This document shows, one piece after another, positions 26,856 through 36,170 of a stretch of 64,000 nt of DNA. The stretch comes from Prevotellaceae bacterium UBA6417 (GTDB lineage Bacteria; Bacteroidota; Bacteroidia; Bacteroidales; Bacteroidaceae), in contig DJPH01000048.1 in assembly GCA_002439755.1 (NCBI GenBank), forward strand, positions 19,532-83,531, written 5' to 3'. Each line of letters opens with the position of its first letter. Positions within the stretch are counted from its first letter, which is position 1. Under the pieces are notes generated by a model. The model was not told the origin of the DNA. It searched no databases and saw only the letters and a program-made list of their open reading frames with translations. Position numbers and translations under genes: made by a program.

Positions 26856-26929
26856 CGGTGCGTACGGGACTCGAACCCGTGACCTCCTGCGTGACAGGCA
26901 GGCATTCTAACCGGCTGAACTAACGCACC
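26856..26929 (-). tRNA. tRNA-Asp (GTC)
   Basis: A 74-base cloverleaf read on the minus strand. Acceptor stem GGTGCGT pairs with ACGCACC, the discriminator base is G (as expected for Asp), the anticodon loop is CTGTCAC with anticodon GTC, and the T arm is ACGGGTTCGAGTCCCGT. The CCA tail is not encoded. Confidence 0.96.
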
Positions 26930-26966
26930 AAGTTGTTTCTAATGGCGTTTTCTCTCAAACGCGGTG

Positions 26967-26998
26967 CAAAGGTATGAACATTTTTCTTTCCATCCAAA
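26967..26998 (-). promoter_or_regulatory. tRNA-Asp promoter
   Basis: -7 box TACCTTTG at 26967-26974 and -33 box TTTG at 26995-26998, spacing 20 bases: exact Bacteroidetes consensus. It begins 11 bases past the stop of the upstream acetyltransferase gene. Confidence 0.85.
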
Positions 26999-27009
26999 TT
27001 TTCGGGTAA

Positions 27010-27546
27010 TTATTTTGCAAATATTTTTTGGAATATGATGGTGTCAGTATAAGTGTTGCCAATGTACAGCCAATCCTTTAGCAAGCATGTTTGTTGGTAA
27101 CCTGCTCGTAAAAAAAGTTTTATGGAAGCATCGTTTGAAGTGCTGACATATGAGTAAAGTTGATGCAGGTGCAGAAATTCCTGCACGTATTTTTCCATTA
27201 GTTCGAGCACTTCTCTGCCATATCCTTTCTTTTGGTAATCGTGTGCTAATACAATACCAATTTCTGCGCGTAAGTGCCGTGGATTGAAGTCTACTATGTC
27301 TGCCATGCCTATAACAGTTCCTTCTTCAGTAGATTCGATCATCAGTCTTAGCTGGCCATCTGTGTAAATGTCGTGCGTTCCTTTGGCAATAAATTGTTTC
27401 AGCAAATAGCGTGAGTAAGGCACGTTGACCGAACTTATATCCCACAGTGTGGTATCGTTTTCCAATGTGTATAATACTTCAAGGTCTTCCGGTTCCATGG
27501 CTCTGAGGCTTACTCGTTCTCCTTGCAGCAGGTTGGTCTTTATCAT
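27010..27546 (-). CDS. GNAT family N-acetyltransferase
   Basis: A 178-residue protein of the RimJ/RimL type. GERVSLRAMEPEDLEVLYTL opens the fold and VLAHDYQKKGYGREVLELM is the acetyl-CoA binding motif A (Q/RxxGxG/A), with SNDASIKLFLRAGYQ as motif B. The substrate is unknown. It is the last gene of a recR-led minus-strand run and overlaps the glycosyltransferase gene by four bases (ATGA-type coupling), so it may modify a sugar or protein linked to that pathway. Confidence 0.9.
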   Translation of the reverse strand: MIKTNLLQGERVSLRAMEPEDLEVLYTLENDTTLWDISSVNVPYSRYLLKQFIAKGTHDIYTDGQLRLMIESTEEGTVIGMADIVDFNPRHLRAEIGIVLAHDYQKKGYGREVLELMEKYVQEFLHLHQLYSYVSTSNDASIKLFLRAGYQQTCLLKDWLYIGNTYTDTIIFQKIFAK

Positions 27547-28739
27547 ATTAAATAGGTGTTTTGACTTGTAATCAGTTGCCCGTATTCGGGATAGTAGGTG
27601 CCAATCAGTGTGTAGCCGTTTCCGGCTTCATTGAAAAGGCGGAGTATGTGTGCTGTAGAATAGCTTTCCATATCGTAAACGGCAAAGCGATATTCTTCGG
27701 CTTTTATTCCGTCACTTGTATGCCCTTGTGGCAGGCTTTTTTCTGTTCCTTCGATGAAATCGGCTTCAAGATTGAATTTCCTGCATAGGTCACGTGCCTG
27801 TTCCAGCATGGATGTGCTTCCTATGAACAGGTATTTCTTTATATACGTCTTGGCGAATTTGCGATGTTGCCATTTAGATGCTTTTTGTTGTATCAGCGAC
27901 CATAGTCCTAATAGAAATATGGCACTTTTTATTGTTAGTGAACAAAGAACTCCGAGATGCCTGTAATGTTTGTTGAAAAAGATGAGCATGGCTTCATAGA
28001 ACACGTAGACGTAGCGGAACGATGTCTTTTCTGTGCTTTCTCCTTTATAGTGAAGTATATTGGTCGGCAAATAGTAGTTTTGATAACCTGCTTTCGTGAT
28101 GCGATATGACAAGTCGATGTCTTCTCCATACATAAAAAAAGTTTCGTCAAAGCCTCCTGTGGTTTGCAATACACATCGTGGTACAATCATGAATGCCCCT
28201 GATACAACATCTATTTTACAGATTGATTTGTCGCATAGGTAAGACATATAGTAGCACCCGAAAATCCTTGAATGTGGGAATAGCCGTGAAAGTCCGGTCA
28301 ATTTGCAAAATGATGTGAATGGTGTGGGAAGGCCACGTCTTGATTCCGGAGCAAATTCACCTGTTGGTTTCAGCATTCTTGTGCCTACCGCTCCTGTATC
28401 TTTGTGTGTTTCCATGAAGTTCAGGCATGTTTGCAGCGTGTCTTCGGCTATAAGCGTGTCCGGATTCAGAAACAGAACATATTCCCCTTGGCTTTTTTTC
28501 AGGGCTTTGTTGTTGGCCCGACCGAATCCCTCGTTGCTTTCGTTGGCTATGAAGTGCAACTGAGGGTATTCTTCTTTTGGAAAACAATGGGCTATGTGTT
28601 CTGCTGTGTTGTCAGCCGATGCATTGTCAACTACGAATATCTCCGTTTCGTTTCTGTCGGCTGAGCGAAATACGGAGTGTAGGCACTGTTCAAGGTAATA
28701 CTTGACATTGTAGCTGACAATGATGACCGACAATTTCAT
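27543..28739 (-). CDS. Glycosyltransferase family 2 protein
   Basis: A 398-residue GT-A enzyme. LSVIIVSYNVKYYLEQCL opens the fold, VDNASADNTAEH binds the nucleotide, and LFLNPDTLIAEDTL and GGFDETFFMYGEDIDLSYRI correspond to the metal-binding and catalytic regions. The pattern is that of rhamnosyltransferase-like (WbbL-type) enzymes. A hydrophobic stretch near residues 255-280 may be a membrane anchor, and the last 120 residues form an extra domain of unknown role. It overlaps genes on both sides by four bases, consistent with one operon for surface polysaccharide. Confidence 0.9.
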   Translation of the reverse strand: MKLSVIIVSYNVKYYLEQCLHSVFRSADRNETEIFVVDNASADNTAEHIAHCFPKEEYPQLHFIANESNEGFGRANNKALKKSQGEYVLFLNPDTLIAEDTLQTCLNFMETHKDTGAVGTRMLKPTGEFAPESRRGLPTPFTSFCKLTGLSRLFPHSRIFGCYYMSYLCDKSICKIDVVSGAFMIVPRCVLQTTGGFDETFFMYGEDIDLSYRITKAGYQNYYLPTNILHYKGESTEKTSFRYVYVFYEAMLIFFNKHYRHLGVLCSLTIKSAIFLLGLWSLIQQKASKWQHRKFAKTYIKKYLFIGSTSMLEQARDLCRKFNLEADFIEGTEKSLPQGHTSDGIKAEEYRFAVYDMESYSTAHILRLFNEAGNGYTLIGTYYPEYGQLITSQNTYLI

Positions 28740-29179
28740 TTGCTTGAGTTGAAGTGTGACACGATATAGCTTTTATAATCGTTTCGTGAAGGCTGGCACA
28801 TGCTTTGGGCGATGGCTACGCACAGGCTGCACCATATGCATGATTCCGACATTGACAGACAGGCTGCGGCCAGGCAGCATAAACTGATGGCCGTTTGCAG
28901 TATGTTGCGAAGCATGCACCATGTATACAGGTATTCTGTACGTGTTGGTGCTTTGCGCTGCAGCCTTTTTTTGATGATTGGCAAGCGGAACATGTTGAAT
29001 CCGCCTATAATAACGCTAATGCTTGTTATGAATGACAAAAGCTCGCAATAGTAGGCAATTGCCGTGTTGGAGCTTTTAAAGCTGCCGAAGAAAAGCAGCA
29101 GGATATTGCTTGCTATTATTATGATGATCAAAACCGACCATCGGTGCCATATATTCTTTGTGTTGACTGAATGATGCAT
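28736..29179 (-). CDS. Hypothetical four-helix membrane protein
   Basis: A 147-residue protein with hydrophobic segments at about 15-32, 42-62, 90-107 and 112-125, a short basic loop (KKRLQRKAPTRTEY) between the second pair and many cysteines. I recognise no domain. It starts seven bases after recR and overlaps the glycosyltransferase gene by four bases, so it is translated with them and probably belongs to the glycan function rather than to DNA repair. Confidence 0.7.
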   Translation of the reverse strand: MHHSVNTKNIWHRWSVLIIIIIASNILLLFFGSFKSSNTAIAYYCELLSFITSISVIIGGFNMFRLPIIKKRLQRKAPTRTEYLYTWCMLRNILQTAISLCCLAAACLSMSESCIWCSLCVAIAQSMCQPSRNDYKSYIVSHFNSSK

Positions 29180-29186
29180 CTTTTGA

Positions 29187-29807
29187 TTATATGCTGTTTG
29201 TCTTAAAGGCGGTGCGTCCGGTCAAGGAACGGCCTAAGGCTACTTCGTCTGCATATTCCAGTTCATCGCCTGCGGCTACTCCGCGAGCTATCGTGGTCAG
29301 TTCTACCGGTTGTCCCTCTAAGCGCCGGGCTATGTAGAATGCTGTTGTGTCGCCTTCCATAGTCGGGCTCAAGGCCAAGATCACTTCTTCTATATTTCCG
29401 GAGCTTACACGCTCGATGAGAGATTCGATTTCCAAATCTTTCGGTCCTATGCCGTCTATTGGCGATATGAGACCGCCTAAAACATGGTATAGTCCGCTGA
29501 ATTGCTGGGTGCTTTCAACGGCCATTACATCGCGTACGTTTTCAACCACACAGAGCTGCCGGCTGTTACGTTTTGGGTTGGAGCAGATTTCACAGGTTTC
29601 AGTGTCTGACAGACTGTGGCATAGCTTGCATTTTTTGATATCGTTGCGAAAACGCACTAAGGCCCGGGCGAAAGCTTCAACTTCATGAGGTTCGCGCTTT
29701 AGCAGATGCAGTGCCAATCTCAAAGCTGTCTTACGACCGATTCCGGGCAATTCGCCCAAAGCCGACACAGCGTGTTCCAACAATTCCGACGAGTAATGTT
29801 CTAACAT
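29187..29807 (-). CDS. recR: Recombination protein RecR
   Basis: A 206-residue protein of normal length. ALGELPGIGRKTALRLALHL is the helix-hairpin-helix, CKLCHSLSDTETCEICSN is the four-cysteine zinc finger, and VVENVRDVMAVESTQQFSGL opens the Toprim domain. RecR works with RecF/RecO to load RecA at gaps. The minus-strand promoter -7 box TATATTTG is at 29833-29840. Three unrelated genes follow in the same transcription unit. Confidence 0.97.
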   Translation of the reverse strand: MLEHYSSELLEHAVSALGELPGIGRKTALRLALHLLKREPHEVEAFARALVRFRNDIKKCKLCHSLSDTETCEICSNPKRNSRQLCVVENVRDVMAVESTQQFSGLYHVLGGLISPIDGIGPKDLEIESLIERVSSGNIEEVILALSPTMEGDTTAFYIARRLEGQPVELTTIARGVAAGDELEYADEVALGRSLTGRTAFKTNSI

Positions 29808-30120
29808 TGTTGCTTGTTGTATTTCGGAACTACAAATATACGAATAATCATTTTTAAAAGGACGTTTCGGCTTTCAACTTTTTGAAACATGAGCTGTGTT
29901 TATCAAAAAGTCATATGTGCGGAATCTAAAAGTCTGCCATAATGTTGTGCTTTGCAATACCAACGTTCAATAAGTAATCGTCCTATGTGGCCGAAAATGT
30001 AATTTCTTAGGTTTAAGGGCGTATTCCTGTTTTTTTATGGCGTAATGGATGGATATTGTGCTGTTTTTTGTAATTTCGCGAACAAAAACAAGAAAAAAGA
30101 TACTTATATAGTTCATAATT
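29808..30120. other. Divergent recR/glnS spacer
   Basis: The 313-base spacer holds the recR -7 box (29833-29840) and a glnS box TAATTTCG at 30071-30078. An inverted repeat ACTTTTTGA (29877-29885) / TCAAAAAGT (29103 bases further into the spacer at 29903-29911) with an extra ACA/TGT pair could be a hairpin or operator. No coding frame is convincing. Confidence 0.45.
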
Positions 30121-31821
30121 ATGAGTGTTTCTAACGAAGAAATGACTTCCAAGGGAAGTAAGAACTTTATAGAGGAAATAGTAGAATCCGATTTGCGCAA
30201 AGGATTGAATGATGGCCGGCTGCAGACACGCTTTCCCCCGGAGCCAAACGGCTACTTGCACATTGGTCATGCCAAGGCGATTTGTATCGATTTCGGCATT
30301 GCGCAGCAATATGGCGGTGTTTGCAATCTGCGTTTCGACGATACCAATCCGCAAAAAGAGGATACCGAATATGTTGACGCCATCAAGGAAGACATCCAAT
30401 GGTTGGGATTCAAGTGGGGCAACATATATTATGCATCAGACTACTTTCAGAAATTGTGGGATTTCGCAGTTCGTTTGATCAAAGAAGGCAAGGCCTATAT
30501 CGACGAGCAGACGAGCGAGCAGATAGCCGCTCAGAAAGGCACTCCGACAGAGCCGGGAACGGCAAGTCCCTATCGCAATCGTCCTATTGAAGAGAGCCTG
30601 GAGCTTTTTAACAAGATGAACAGTGGTGAAGTGCCCGAGGGGAGCATGGTGCTGCGTGCAAAAATCGATATGGCCAATCCGAACATGCATTTTCGCGATC
30701 CGGTTATTTACCGTATCATTAACCGTGAGCATCATCGAACCGGGAAAAAGTGGAAAGCCTATCCCATGTATGATTTTGCGCATGGCCAAAGTGATTTTTT
30801 TGAGGGTGTTACCCATTCAATCTGTACTCTTGAGTTTGTGCCCCATCGCCCGCTATACAATTATTTTATTGATGAGCTGAAGGAAGGCAAAGACCTGGAC
30901 GACCATCGTCCGCGGCAATACGAGTTCAATCGTTTGAATCTGACTTATACCGTTATGAGCAAACGTAAGCTGTTGGCTTTGGTTCAGGAACATTTAGTGT
31001 CGGGATGGGACGACCCTCGCATGCCTACTATCTGCGGACTGCGTCGCCGTGGCTATTCACCCGAGGCTGTTCGCAAGTTTATTGATATGATTGGCTATAC
31101 CAAGTTTGACGCTCTCAACGATTATGCCATGCTTGAAGCTGCTGCCCGCGAAGATTTGAATGCAAGAGCCCTGCGTGTTTCAGCGGTGCTGAATCCGGTC
31201 AAACTGATTGTGACCAATTATCCTGATGGAAAAGAAGAGGAGATGACGGCTGTCAATAATCCCGAAAACGAAGCCGATGGAACGCATCAGATAACTTTCA
31301 GCCGTGAATTGTGGATAGAGCGTGAAGACTTCATGGAAGACGCTCCGAAAAAGTACTTCCGCATGACTCCCGGCAAGGAAGTCCGTTTGAAAAACGCTTA
31401 TATCGTAAAATGTACGGGATGTAAGAAAAATTCCGAAGGCGAAGTGGAAGAAATCTATTGCGAATACGATCCCGAAAGCCGTAGCGGATTGCCCGGTGCC
31501 GATCGCAAGGTGAAAGGCACGCTTCATTGGGTGAGCTGCTCTCACGCCATCGGTGCTGAAGTGCGCCTGTACGACCGGCTGTTCTCTGTAGAAAATCCGT
31601 CGGCCGACGAGCGGGATTTTCGTGAGCTGCTCAATCCCGAAAGTCTGAAAGTGCTAAGCAATTGTTATGTAGAGCCCTTTGCAGCAGGATGCAAGCCGTC
31701 TGACTATCTGCAATTCCAACGTATAGGCTATTTCACGCCCGATAAGGATACCCGCCCCGACCATTTGGTCTTTAACCGCACCGTAGGCCTCAAGGACACA
31801 TGGGCAAAGAAAAACAAATAG
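30121..31821 (+). CDS. glnS: Glutaminyl-tRNA synthetase
   Basis: A 566-residue class I synthetase. The HIGH motif is PPEPNGYLHIGHAKAI, with LRFDDTNPQKEDTEYVDAI just after it; the KMSKS-like motif is VMSKRKL. The C-terminal half is the two-barrel anticodon-binding domain. GlnRS charges tRNA-Gln directly, so the amidotransferase route is not needed for glutamine. dedA follows after three bases. Confidence 0.97.
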   Translation: MSVSNEEMTSKGSKNFIEEIVESDLRKGLNDGRLQTRFPPEPNGYLHIGHAKAICIDFGIAQQYGGVCNLRFDDTNPQKEDTEYVDAIKEDIQWLGFKWGNIYYASDYFQKLWDFAVRLIKEGKAYIDEQTSEQIAAQKGTPTEPGTASPYRNRPIEESLELFNKMNSGEVPEGSMVLRAKIDMANPNMHFRDPVIYRIINREHHRTGKKWKAYPMYDFAHGQSDFFEGVTHSICTLEFVPHRPLYNYFIDELKEGKDLDDHRPRQYEFNRLNLTYTVMSKRKLLALVQEHLVSGWDDPRMPTICGLRRRGYSPEAVRKFIDMIGYTKFDALNDYAMLEAAAREDLNARALRVSAVLNPVKLIVTNYPDGKEEEMTAVNNPENEADGTHQITFSRELWIEREDFMEDAPKKYFRMTPGKEVRLKNAYIVKCTGCKKNSEGEVEEIYCEYDPESRSGLPGADRKVKGTLHWVSCSHAIGAEVRLYDRLFSVENPSADERDFRELLNPESLKVLSNCYVEPFAAGCKPSDYLQFQRIGYFTPDKDTRPDHLVFNRTVGLKDTWAKKNK

Positions 31822-31824
31822 CAT

Positions 31825-32457
31825 ATGATATTATTGACTCCTTTTTATCAGACATTATTGGACGATCTGAACTATTTTACGTTGACCATCCTGATGGCCA
31901 TCGAAAGTTCTGTTTTTCCGCTTCCTTCCGAGATAGTGGTGCCGCCGGCCGCCTATATGGCTGCCGAAGGGCGCATGTCAATGTCGCTCGTGATACTGTT
32001 TTCGACGCTCGGTTCCATCATCGGGGCTTCGGCCAACTATGTCGTTTCCTACTATGTGGGGCGTCCCGTTATCTACAAGTTTGTCGAAAGCCGTATAGGC
32101 CACATGTTCCTTTTGAACCGTGAAAAGATGGAATCGGCCGAAAAATATTTCGATCGGAAAGGCGCAATAGCCACGCTGATAGGTCGCTTGCTGCCGGGTG
32201 TGCGCCATGTGATATCCATTCCGGCCGGTTTGAGCAGAATGCATTACGGCCGCTTCGTCCTCTATACGGCAATAGGTGCCACTGTGTGGAATGCCATATT
32301 GGCGTTGCTGGGCTGGTATCTGCATAGCCTGGTGCCGCTCTCACAGTTGAACGAGCAGGTGAAGATCTACGAACGCCCCATACTTTACGCGCTGGGCGTT
32401 ATGGTAATAGCCATTGTTGCTTATTTGGTATACAAGGGCTTCAGACATAAAAAATAG
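31825..32457 (+). CDS. DedA family membrane protein
   Basis: A 210-residue protein with four to five membrane segments. SSVFPLPSEIVVPPAAYMA is the re-entrant loop with the family's acidic residue, and LIGRLLPGVRHVISIPAGLS carries the conserved arginines. DedA proteins are thought to move lipid carriers (undecaprenyl phosphate) or phospholipids across the membrane. Three bases separate it from glnS, so both share a transcript. Confidence 0.92.
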   Translation: MILLTPFYQTLLDDLNYFTLTILMAIESSVFPLPSEIVVPPAAYMAAEGRMSMSLVILFSTLGSIIGASANYVVSYYVGRPVIYKFVESRIGHMFLLNREKMESAEKYFDRKGAIATLIGRLLPGVRHVISIPAGLSRMHYGRFVLYTAIGATVWNAILALLGWYLHSLVPLSQLNEQVKIYERPILYALGVMVIAIVAYLVYKGFRHKK

Positions 32458-32486
32458 CACGATTTTAAGTTAGGAAAACATTGCGA

Positions 32487-32518
32487 AGAGGGCAGGCCGC
32501 AAGGCTGTGCCCTCTTTT
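32487..32518 (+). terminator. glnS-dedA terminator
   Basis: AGAGGGCA pairs with TGCCCTCT (32487-32494 / 32508-32515) around an inner GCC/GGC hairpin, followed by TTTT. The next 240 bases hold no gene beyond the recQ promoter. Confidence 0.88.
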
Positions 32519-32756
32519 CATGCTATGGTTTGAAAAACACTTGCTGCGAGTTGAAATTTGCAGCACAAGACATCGGATTTGCTCCCTACGCGTTGCCGCA
32601 TTTCACGTAAGGCGCGTTTAGGGGCGTGTGGAAGTACGGAAATGCACGTGTGCGAAGACCGAATATAAAGTGGAGCATCAAAAAAGGCGCTTCATTAAGA
32701 TGAAACAGGCGGGGTGCAAGAAAAAACGGAGGTTTTGCGAAAAAATAGCAGAAATA

Positions 32757-32789
32757 TTTGCTGCGAATCAAAACTTGTTTATACCTTTG
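32757..32789 (+). promoter_or_regulatory. recQ promoter
   Basis: TTTG at 32757-32760, 21-base spacer, TACCTTTG at 32782-32789. Transcription would begin near 32796, which rules out the longer recQ frame starting at 32714. Confidence 0.85.
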
Positions 32790-32833
32790 TTTCAATAGTA
32801 GAGTGTAAGTCGGATAGTAGGTCTGCCGTCAGC

Positions 32834-35014
32834 ATGATAGAAAGACAGATATTGACAAATAGCTTAAAAAGATACTTCGGCTTTGACGTGTTCAAAGGCG
32901 ATCAGGAGGCCATTATACGCAATGTGCTCGAAGGCAAGGATACATTTGTACTTATGCCAACGGGTGGCGGCAAAAGCCTTTGCTATCAGTTGCCAGCATT
33001 GATGCTCGAAGGGACAGCCATCGTTGTGTCGCCCTTAATAGCACTGATGAAGAACCAGGTAGACGTGATGAGCCACTTGGGCGAGAATGCTGGAATTGCC
33101 CATTTTATCAATTCGACGCTGACCAAGGCAGCTCTGTCTGAAACCAAAAACGATGTGCGCAAAGGCATAACAAAACTACTGTATGTAGCTCCCGAAACGC
33201 TGACAAAAGAAGAGAATATCAGGTTTTTCAAAAAAATCAATGTGTCATTCTATGCCATTGACGAGGCTCATTGCATCTCAGAATGGGGGCATGATTTCAG
33301 AGTGGAATACCGTAAGATACGTCCCGCGATCGATGCCATAGGCCGCGCGCCGATTATAGCATTGACTGCGACAGCCACAGATAAGGTGAAAGCAGATATA
33401 AAGAAAAACCTCGGCATTCCGTCAGCACGCGAATTCTGCAGCTCTTTCAATCGTCCGAACCTCTATTATGAAGTGCGTCCTAAGACCAAAGACGTCGACA
33501 AAGAAATAATAAGGTTTATACGCCAGAACATGCACAAAAGCGGCATCATCTATTGCCTGAGTCGCAAAAGAGTGGAGCTGCTAGCCGAAGTGTTGCAGGC
33601 CAACGACATAAAAGCTGCGCCTTATCATGCCGGAATGGATGCATCGCTACGCGCACAGACTCAAGACGATTTCCTGATGGAGCGCATAGATGTGATAGTG
33701 GCCACTATAGCTTTCGGAATGGGCATAGACAAACCCGATGTGAGATACGTCTTGCATTATGACATGCCCAAGAGCCTGGAGGGCTATTATCAGGAAACCG
33801 GCCGTGCAGGGCGTGACGGCGGTGAAGGCAACTGCATCGCATTCTATTCATACAAAGACCTGCAAAGATTGGAAAAATTCATGGAAGACAAACCACTGTC
33901 AGAACAAGACATAGGACGGCAACTGCTTAAAGAAACGGCAACCTATGCCGAGTCGTCCGTGTGCAGGCGCAAATTGTTACTGCATTATTTCGGCGAAGAA
34001 TACAAAGAAGATAATTGTGGAATGTGTGACAACTGTATAAATCCAAAAGAAAAGGTGGAAGCAAAAGATAAATTATGTAAAGTAATAGAGATAGTATCAG
34101 CCATTAAGGAAAACTTTGACGAAGATTTCGTGATGAACATCATCATGGGTCGTGAAACAGAAGAAATAATGGCACAGAAATTCGATGAACTCGAATCATT
34201 TGGCATCGGTGAGGACGAAGATGAAAAGGTCTGGATTTCAGTTTTGCGTCAAGCCGTGCTGACAGGCTATCTGGAGAAAGATATAGAAAACTCGGGAGCA
34301 TTGAAAATAACGCCTCAAGGCGCAAAATTCTTGAAAAATCCCGTTTCGTTCAAGATAACGGTAGACAACGACTTTGACAATGATGATATAGATGTGCCAT
34401 TGGACACATCGGCCTCCGGAGCGGTAGACCCGGTGTTATTCCAAATGCTGAAAGACCTGCGTAAACGGTTGTCGAAAGAACTTGACGTCCCCCCTTACGT
34501 GATATTCCAGGATCCTTCATTGGAGGCCATGTCGACAAATTATCCCGAAACCATAGAGGAATTACAAAATATCCCGGGAGTCGGAGCCGGAAAGGCAAAA
34601 CGTTACGGCCAGGCCTTTTGCGATCTGATAAAACGCCATTGTCAGGAAAACGAAATAGAGCGTCCCGAGGATTTGCGCATCCGGACCGTGGCCAATAAGT
34701 CGAAACTGAAAGTAAGCATCATCCATAGCATAGACAGAAAAGTCGCACTTGACGATATAGCCGAAGTAAACGGATTAGACTTTGACGAACTGCTCGAAGA
34801 AATCGAAGCCATCGTATATTCCGGCACAAAAATCAACATAGATTACTTCCTGAACGAAGTTATGGACGAAGACAGATTGGCTGATATATACGAATATTTT
34901 CAGGAATCAGAAACAGACAATCTGGATGACGCGGTGGAAGAACTGGGCAGCGACTATACGGAAGAAGAAATCCGGCTCGTTCGCATCAAATTCATTTCAG
35001 ATATGGCCAATTAG
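32834..35014 (+). CDS. recQ: ATP-dependent DNA helicase RecQ
   Basis: A 726-residue superfamily 2 helicase. Walker A is MPTGGGKSLCYQLPA, motif II is YAIDEAHCISEWGHDFR, motif VI contains QETGRAGRDGG. The zinc-binding RQC domain has CRRKLLLHYFGE and CGMCDNC. An HRDC domain (LRKRLSKELDVPPYVIFQDP, then NIPGVGAGKAKRYG) is followed by about 110 acidic C-terminal residues that form another winged-helix-like extension seen in Bacteroidetes RecQ. Start ATG at 32834 agrees with the promoter position. It resolves stalled forks and recombination intermediates. Confidence 0.96.
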   Translation: MIERQILTNSLKRYFGFDVFKGDQEAIIRNVLEGKDTFVLMPTGGGKSLCYQLPALMLEGTAIVVSPLIALMKNQVDVMSHLGENAGIAHFINSTLTKAALSETKNDVRKGITKLLYVAPETLTKEENIRFFKKINVSFYAIDEAHCISEWGHDFRVEYRKIRPAIDAIGRAPIIALTATATDKVKADIKKNLGIPSAREFCSSFNRPNLYYEVRPKTKDVDKEIIRFIRQNMHKSGIIYCLSRKRVELLAEVLQANDIKAAPYHAGMDASLRAQTQDDFLMERIDVIVATIAFGMGIDKPDVRYVLHYDMPKSLEGYYQETGRAGRDGGEGNCIAFYSYKDLQRLEKFMEDKPLSEQDIGRQLLKETATYAESSVCRRKLLLHYFGEEYKEDNCGMCDNCINPKEKVEAKDKLCKVIEIVSAIKENFDEDFVMNIIMGRETEEIMAQKFDELESFGIGEDEDEKVWISVLRQAVLTGYLEKDIENSGALKITPQGAKFLKNPVSFKITVDNDFDNDDIDVPLDTSASGAVDPVLFQMLKDLRKRLSKELDVPPYVIFQDPSLEAMSTNYPETIEELQNIPGVGAGKAKRYGQAFCDLIKRHCQENEIERPEDLRIRTVANKSKLKVSIIHSIDRKVALDDIAEVNGLDFDELLEEIEAIVYSGTKINIDYFLNEVMDEDRLADIYEYFQESETDNLDDAVEELGSDYTEEEIRLVRIKFISDMAN

Positions 35015-35055
35015 GCCTATAAGCTCAAACGACAGCCGGGAAAGCAGAAAAAAGC

Positions 35056-35889
35056 ATGACAAAGCAAAAACTCTTGCCACTATTGACGGCAACCTCCCTA
35101 TTGGTAACAGGAGGGTTGCTCATCGAAGGACTCTTTTCCGGTGACGGCATTGCACGATTCAGCCAACGTTCTTATCAGCTGACGTTACTTGCATTGTCTT
35201 TGATAGATATAAATCTGCTACTTTTGCTTTTCAACAACAGTGGTCGCAGAAAAAAAACAAACAAAGAAGGTTTCGTGGATTCCGGCCGACGCAGCTTTCT
35301 CACCTGGTCCTCGGGAATAGCGCAAAACAAGACCGTAGACGCAGTAAAGCAAAAGATGGATAAAGGAATCGCGGCAGTAACAAAAAAACGCAATCCGAAA
35401 AGCCGTAATCCCTTAGTGCCGGCAGGTGCCGGTACATGGGAGCATTACAAAAAAGCATGCGACGTATGTCAGAAGTGCGTCGAAATATGTCCGCAAAAAG
35501 TACTGAAGCCCTCCTTGGCTTACGCTGACTTCATGCTTCCCGAGCTGGACTTTCGCAGCTCATACTGTCATGTGGATTGTGTAAAGTGCAACGAAGTCTG
35601 TCCTACAGGTGCACTCGAAAAAATAACGCCCGAAGAAAAAGCGGGCATCCAAATAGGTTATGCTGTGTGGCTGCGTGAAAATTGCCTCGTCATTGACGAT
35701 AAGCAATGCAGCAGCTGCGAAAAGGCATGCCCGAACGGCAGTATAGAAATGATTGCCTCCGGGCGTTTCAAGATTCCGCTAATCAATACCGGGACATGCC
35801 TCGGCTGCGGAGCTTGTCAGGCCGCGTGTCCGTCTTCGCCACTTAAGGCGATATACGTCGAGGCTCACCTATCGCATCGCTACAGGTGA
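35056..35889 (+). CDS. Membrane-anchored four-cluster ferredoxin (NapG/MauM-like) with internal twin arginine
   Basis: A 277-residue iron-sulfur protein. Two hydrophobic helices (residues 5-26 and 41-60) come first, then SGRRSFLTW with Arg78-Arg79, then four cysteine clusters: C135xxC138xxC141xxxCP, C171xxxC175xxC178xxxCP, C218xxC221xxxCP (with C210) and C248xxC251xxC254xxxCP. The pattern resembles NapG/MauM periplasmic polyferredoxins, which pass electrons from quinol and are exported by Tat. It lies directly upstream of tatA-tatC, so Tat-dependent placement is plausible, but the twin arginine is not at the N-terminus and is not followed by a clear hydrophobic core. Electron partner unknown. 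Confidence 0.8.
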   Translation: MTKQKLLPLLTATSLLVTGGLLIEGLFSGDGIARFSQRSYQLTLLALSLIDINLLLLLFNNSGRRKKTNKEGFVDSGRRSFLTWSSGIAQNKTVDAVKQKMDKGIAAVTKKRNPKSRNPLVPAGAGTWEHYKKACDVCQKCVEICPQKVLKPSLAYADFMLPELDFRSSYCHVDCVKCNEVCPTGALEKITPEEKAGIQIGYAVWLRENCLVIDDKQCSSCEKACPNGSIEMIASGRFKIPLINTGTCLGCGACQAACPSSPLKAIYVEAHLSHRYR

Positions 35890-35954
35890 AGTCCCTGAAA
35901 CGATAGAATAGAAAATGATAACAATACAATATAATTAAATTAAAAAGATTACCT

Positions 35955-36170
35955 ATGTTACAACTGTTGTTTTTAGGCGGTTTAGGCTTGCAAGAAATCC
36001 TGATTATCGCATTTATTGTTTTGCTCCTTTTCGGAGGAAAGAAAATTCCCGAACTGATGAAAGGCCTTGGCAAAGGCGTTCGCAGTTTCAAGGATGGGGT
36101 GAACAGCATTGAAGAAGACACAAAGAAAGAACTGGACAATATTGATCAGCCTCAACAGAAAGACAAGTAA
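35955..36170 (+). CDS. tatA: Sec-independent protein translocase TatA
   Basis: A 71-residue protein: short N-terminal membrane helix, the FGGKKIPELMKGLGKGVRSF amphipathic helix with the conserved FG-x-x-x-x-P pattern, and an acidic tail. TatA oligomers form the pore of the twin-arginine system, which exports folded proteins. Its stop codon overlaps the tatC start (TAATG). Confidence 0.96.
   Translation: MLQLLFLGGLGLQEILIIAFIVLLLFGGKKIPELMKGLGKGVRSFKDGVNSIEEDTKKELDNIDQPQQKDK

Noticed and set aside
32586..32795. 69-codon minus-strand frame before recQ
   Set aside because: It spans the recQ promoter on the opposite strand and has no homology cue.
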